NCBI GenBank assembly: GCA_963619935.1
Contig: CAVEYA010000074.1
Span: 1 to 8,055 of the forward strand
Source: RUG13091 sp963619935
GTDB taxonomy: Bacteria; Bacillota_I; Bacilli_A; RFN20; CAG-826
Direction of reading: 5' to 3'
DNA: 8,055 nucleotides
The position numbers were made by a program, and so were the translations under genes. Below, piece by piece: positions 6,602 through 8,055 of the stretch. The notes beneath the pieces are model-generated. The model had not been told where the DNA came from and did not search any database. It saw only the letters and a program-made list of their open reading frames with translations. Position 1 is the stretch's first letter. Each line of letters begins with the position of its first letter.

Positions 6602-6645
6602 TCTACCGTTAATTTAATTATTATTAAATCGGTAGAGTTTTGCAA
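6602..6645 (-). promoter_or_regulatory. Candidate sigma-A promoter with overlapping inverted repeat upstream of the sigma gene
   Basis: On the minus strand, TTGCAA (6640-6645) and AATAAT (6617-6622) are separated by 17 bases, a fair housekeeping promoter that would start transcription near 6610, a dozen bases before the sigma ATG. A 7-base inverted repeat, TCTACCG and CGGTAGA (outer arms 6602-6608 and 6630-6636), flanks the -10 box, with an inner TTTAAT/ATTAAA pair around a 4-base loop. It has no T-tract, so it is a poor terminator for the lipoprotein gene. It may be an operator. If transcription instead reads through from the lipoprotein gene, it would fold into a hairpin covering the weak GGTAG ribosome site. 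The function is inferred. Confidence 0.4.
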
Positions 6646-6654
6646 TAAGTTTGA

Positions 6655-7938
6655 TTAGGCGATTTCTTCTCCTAGGAAATCATCATCATCCCACCAAGAA
6701 TCATCGTCGTAATCATCATTTTCACCCCAGTTCCAGTCATAATCTTCATTATCACTGTCTTCTGGAGAATGGCCCCAACCTTCACTATCGTGATTGTGTT
6801 TACCACCATCATCATCACCATAGTAGGAGTGATCATTGTAATGATCATATTTACCATGTTCATGGGTGTGATATTCAGCAATTTCTTCTTCTGTTAACTT
6901 ATCAGCGACTTGATCATTATAAGAGAAATTAACAGTCATGATTTGTTTAGCTTCTTCAACTTTGAATAAGTTTTCTTCTTCAGTTGTTTCTTCGCTTGTT
7001 TCACCTTCAACTGGTTCTTCTTTTGGACCATGTCCATGTGGACGAACAGTAATCTTATTTAATAAGTTTTGTAAATAAGCACTAGAATCAAATGTCGCAG
7101 AAACGACTGTTTGAAGTTCAGTATTAAATACAATCGTGGCAGCAAGTTCTTCATATAAGAAGGAAATTGTAACAGTATTTTCTGTTGCGTCAGTAATTTC
7201 AACGCCTTCCGCTTCTAATAAAGCGTCTAATGCGGTGTAACTATCTTGTTTAGAACCATCAACAAAGAGTAAGTCTAAATATGTATATCTAAAGAAATCA
7301 CCAAATTCACCATAAATATGATGTCTTCTAATATCATAAGCTTCTTTAGAAGTATATGTTTCCTCACCATAGGATATGGAACTTTCTAAGAATAAAGTGT
7401 TGTCTTGGAAAATAGCGTGAACACTTTGTGCACCACTATAACGGGAATTGAGCTTATAGGAGTGACTAACTTCGAGATCTAAGAAGAAATCTTCTTCAGT
7501 CTTAACATAAGTTAAGCTATAAGTTTCTTTTTCACTTTCATCAAAAATAGGATAGCCAGCGTATGTCGCTTTTAAAGCATAATCATATGTGTAATCGACA
7601 TGGTAAGAACCGATTTTGGTTTCAATAGCTTCATCTTCTTCTTCATCTTCTTCAGTTTCTTCACCCTCAGTGCCTTCTGTTGGTGTGCCTTCACTAGGAG
7701 TACCTTCTGTTGGGGTATCTTCAGTGATATTTTCATCACTACCATCATCATCAAGAGTTTCTAAATCTTCAACATTATCCACTGAATCTCTATAAACTTT
7801 ACGAACATTAGCCTTTTGTTGTTCTTTTGTAACAACACCTGTTTGATTAAATGTTGGGTTAGCAGATCCTCTGCTTAAGGTACAGCCTGTTAATGCAGCG
7901 GCTGCGACTGCAAGAGTTAAAACGTTAAGTTTTTTCAT
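6655..7938 (-). CDS. Acidic lipoprotein with His/Asp/Trp-rich C-terminal tail
   Basis: This 427-residue exported lipoprotein has a signal peptide MKKLNVLTLAVAAAALTGC, with lipobox LTGC and lipidated Cys19. The mature part begins with a disordered acidic stalk (about 50-106) containing TPTEG/TPSEG repeats and a Glu/Asp run. A folded region (about 110-298), rich in alternating Tyr/Thr/Val segments suggestive of beta sheet, may be LolA/LppX-like; that is a guess from pattern. An HGHG motif (301-304) and a second Glu/Thr linker follow. The tail (356-427) is striking: eight histidines between 357 and 390, then alternating Asp/Glu, Tyr and Trp, ending in DDDSWWDDDDFLGEEIA. This could bind divalent metal or cell-wall polymer. 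The start has AAAGG 12 bases upstream. It is co-oriented with the sigma gene 56 bases downstream, so it may feed into or be controlled by that system. No specific function is recognised. Confidence 0.72.
   Translation of the reverse strand: MKKLNVLTLAVAAAALTGCTLSRGSANPTFNQTGVVTKEQQKANVRKVYRDSVDNVEDLETLDDDGSDENITEDTPTEGTPSEGTPTEGTEGEETEEDEEEDEAIETKIGSYHVDYTYDYALKATYAGYPIFDESEKETYSLTYVKTEEDFFLDLEVSHSYKLNSRYSGAQSVHAIFQDNTLFLESSISYGEETYTSKEAYDIRRHHIYGEFGDFFRYTYLDLLFVDGSKQDSYTALDALLEAEGVEITDATENTVTISFLYEELAATIVFNTELQTVVSATFDSSAYLQNLLNKITVRPHGHGPKEEPVEGETSEETTEEENLFKVEEAKQIMTVNFSYNDQVADKLTEEEIAEYHTHEHGKYDHYNDHSYYGDDDGGKHNHDSEGWGHSPEDSDNEDYDWNWGENDDYDDDSWWDDDDFLGEEIA
7658..7717 (-). repeat. Degenerate 15-base tandem repeat in the lipoprotein stalk
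   Basis: Three clear 15-base units (7673-7687, 7688-7702, 7703-7717), with a degenerate fourth at 7658-7672, encode the (T-P/E-T/S-E-G) repeat at residues about 75-93. The outer two clear units differ mainly at their last bases. Such arrays can change copy number without breaking the frame and would alter stalk length. Confidence 0.75.
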
Positions 7939-8055
7939 AATTTCTTACTGCCTTTCACTTATCACAACACGAAAATATTGAAATTTATTTTATTTTTTTA
8001 ATTTTTTCTATTTCATTAATAAAAAATATTTTTATGCGCGTGTATAATACTAAAT
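7939..8055 (-). promoter_or_regulatory. Upstream region of the lipoprotein gene
   Basis: This very AT-rich leader holds the ribosome site AAAGG (7951-7955). I could not single out a convincing -35/-10 pair on the minus strand among the many A/T hexamers, and I saw no clear ECF-type motif. On the plus strand TATAAT at 8043-8048, next to a TG, may be the -10 box of a divergent gene beyond the window edge, but no good -35 is seen at 17 bases. Confidence 0.3.

Noticed and set aside
6602..6636. Terminator of the lipoprotein gene
   Set aside because: The stem has bulges, few GC pairs and no T-tract on the minus strand, and it overlaps a plausible promoter for the sigma gene.
6651..6932. Plus-strand reading frame with many histidines opposite the lipoprotein tail
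   Set aside because: It is the complement of the Asp-rich (GAT/GAC) tail codons; it has no ribosome site, lies fully inside a well-supported gene and has low-complexity composition.
7658..7717. Possible CRISPR-like repeat array
   Set aside because: The units are 15 bases, contiguous without spacers and in frame with the coding sequence, so this is a protein-coding tandem repeat.
7572..7754. Met/Lys-rich minus-strand frame overlapping the lipoprotein stalk
   Set aside because: It is an out-of-frame reading of the repetitive acidic stalk codons, with no start signal or domain.

Overview
The window is AT-rich with standard-code genes (tryptophans are TGG), strong AAAGGAG-type ribosome sites, tight operons and short A/T-flanked terminators. 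Together with the iron-sulfur flavoprotein and the nickel chaperones, this points to an anaerobic low-GC Bacillota, probably an uncultured gut or mucosal lineage near Erysipelotrichales, RF39 or other Mollicutes-related Bacilli. The placement is inferred from composition and gene content only.

Left half, plus strand (about 1-4602). A compact operon encodes HypB (nickel GTPase), a 972-residue Fe-S/FAD oxidoreductase of the GltD/NfnB type carrying an extra N-terminal Cys-rich domain, HypA (nickel/zinc chaperone), and a protein resembling the L-2-amino-thiazoline-4-carboxylate hydrolase family. The gaps are 2, 5 and 5 bases. HypA and HypB are the pair that loads nickel into [NiFe] hydrogenases and some other nickel enzymes. 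No hydrogenase subunit and no hypC, hypD, hypE or hypF is visible, so the target of the nickel is unknown, and the large redox protein is the best local candidate for a functional partner. A perfect intrinsic-terminator hairpin lies inside the first codons of the fourth gene, so that gene may be expressed only by read-through or from a later start.

Middle (4603-4748). Two converging transcription units are separated by back-to-back terminators, one for each strand.

Right half, minus strand (4749-7938). Transcribed right to left are a lipoprotein with a His/Asp/Trp-rich C-terminal tail, an ECF-type sigma factor, and a single-pass membrane anti-sigma factor that overlaps the sigma gene by ATGA. 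The extracytoplasmic part of the anti-sigma factor starts with a segment that looks like the self-cleaving RsgI domain (LDLNPS motif), followed by an acidic disordered linker and a long coiled-coil-like region. RsgI domains normally accompany SigI-class sigma factors, so the ECF pairing is the most unusual feature here. The likely logic is that an envelope signal reaches the anti-sigma ectodomain, the anti-sigma factor is cleaved, and the released sigma factor drives an envelope regulon; the co-oriented lipoprotein may be an input, a target or both. A sigma-A-like promoter with an inverted repeat around its -10 box precedes the sigma gene, which suggests separate control. There is no gene-free stretch longer than 300 bases, and no tRNA, rRNA, CRISPR array or insertion sequence was seen.
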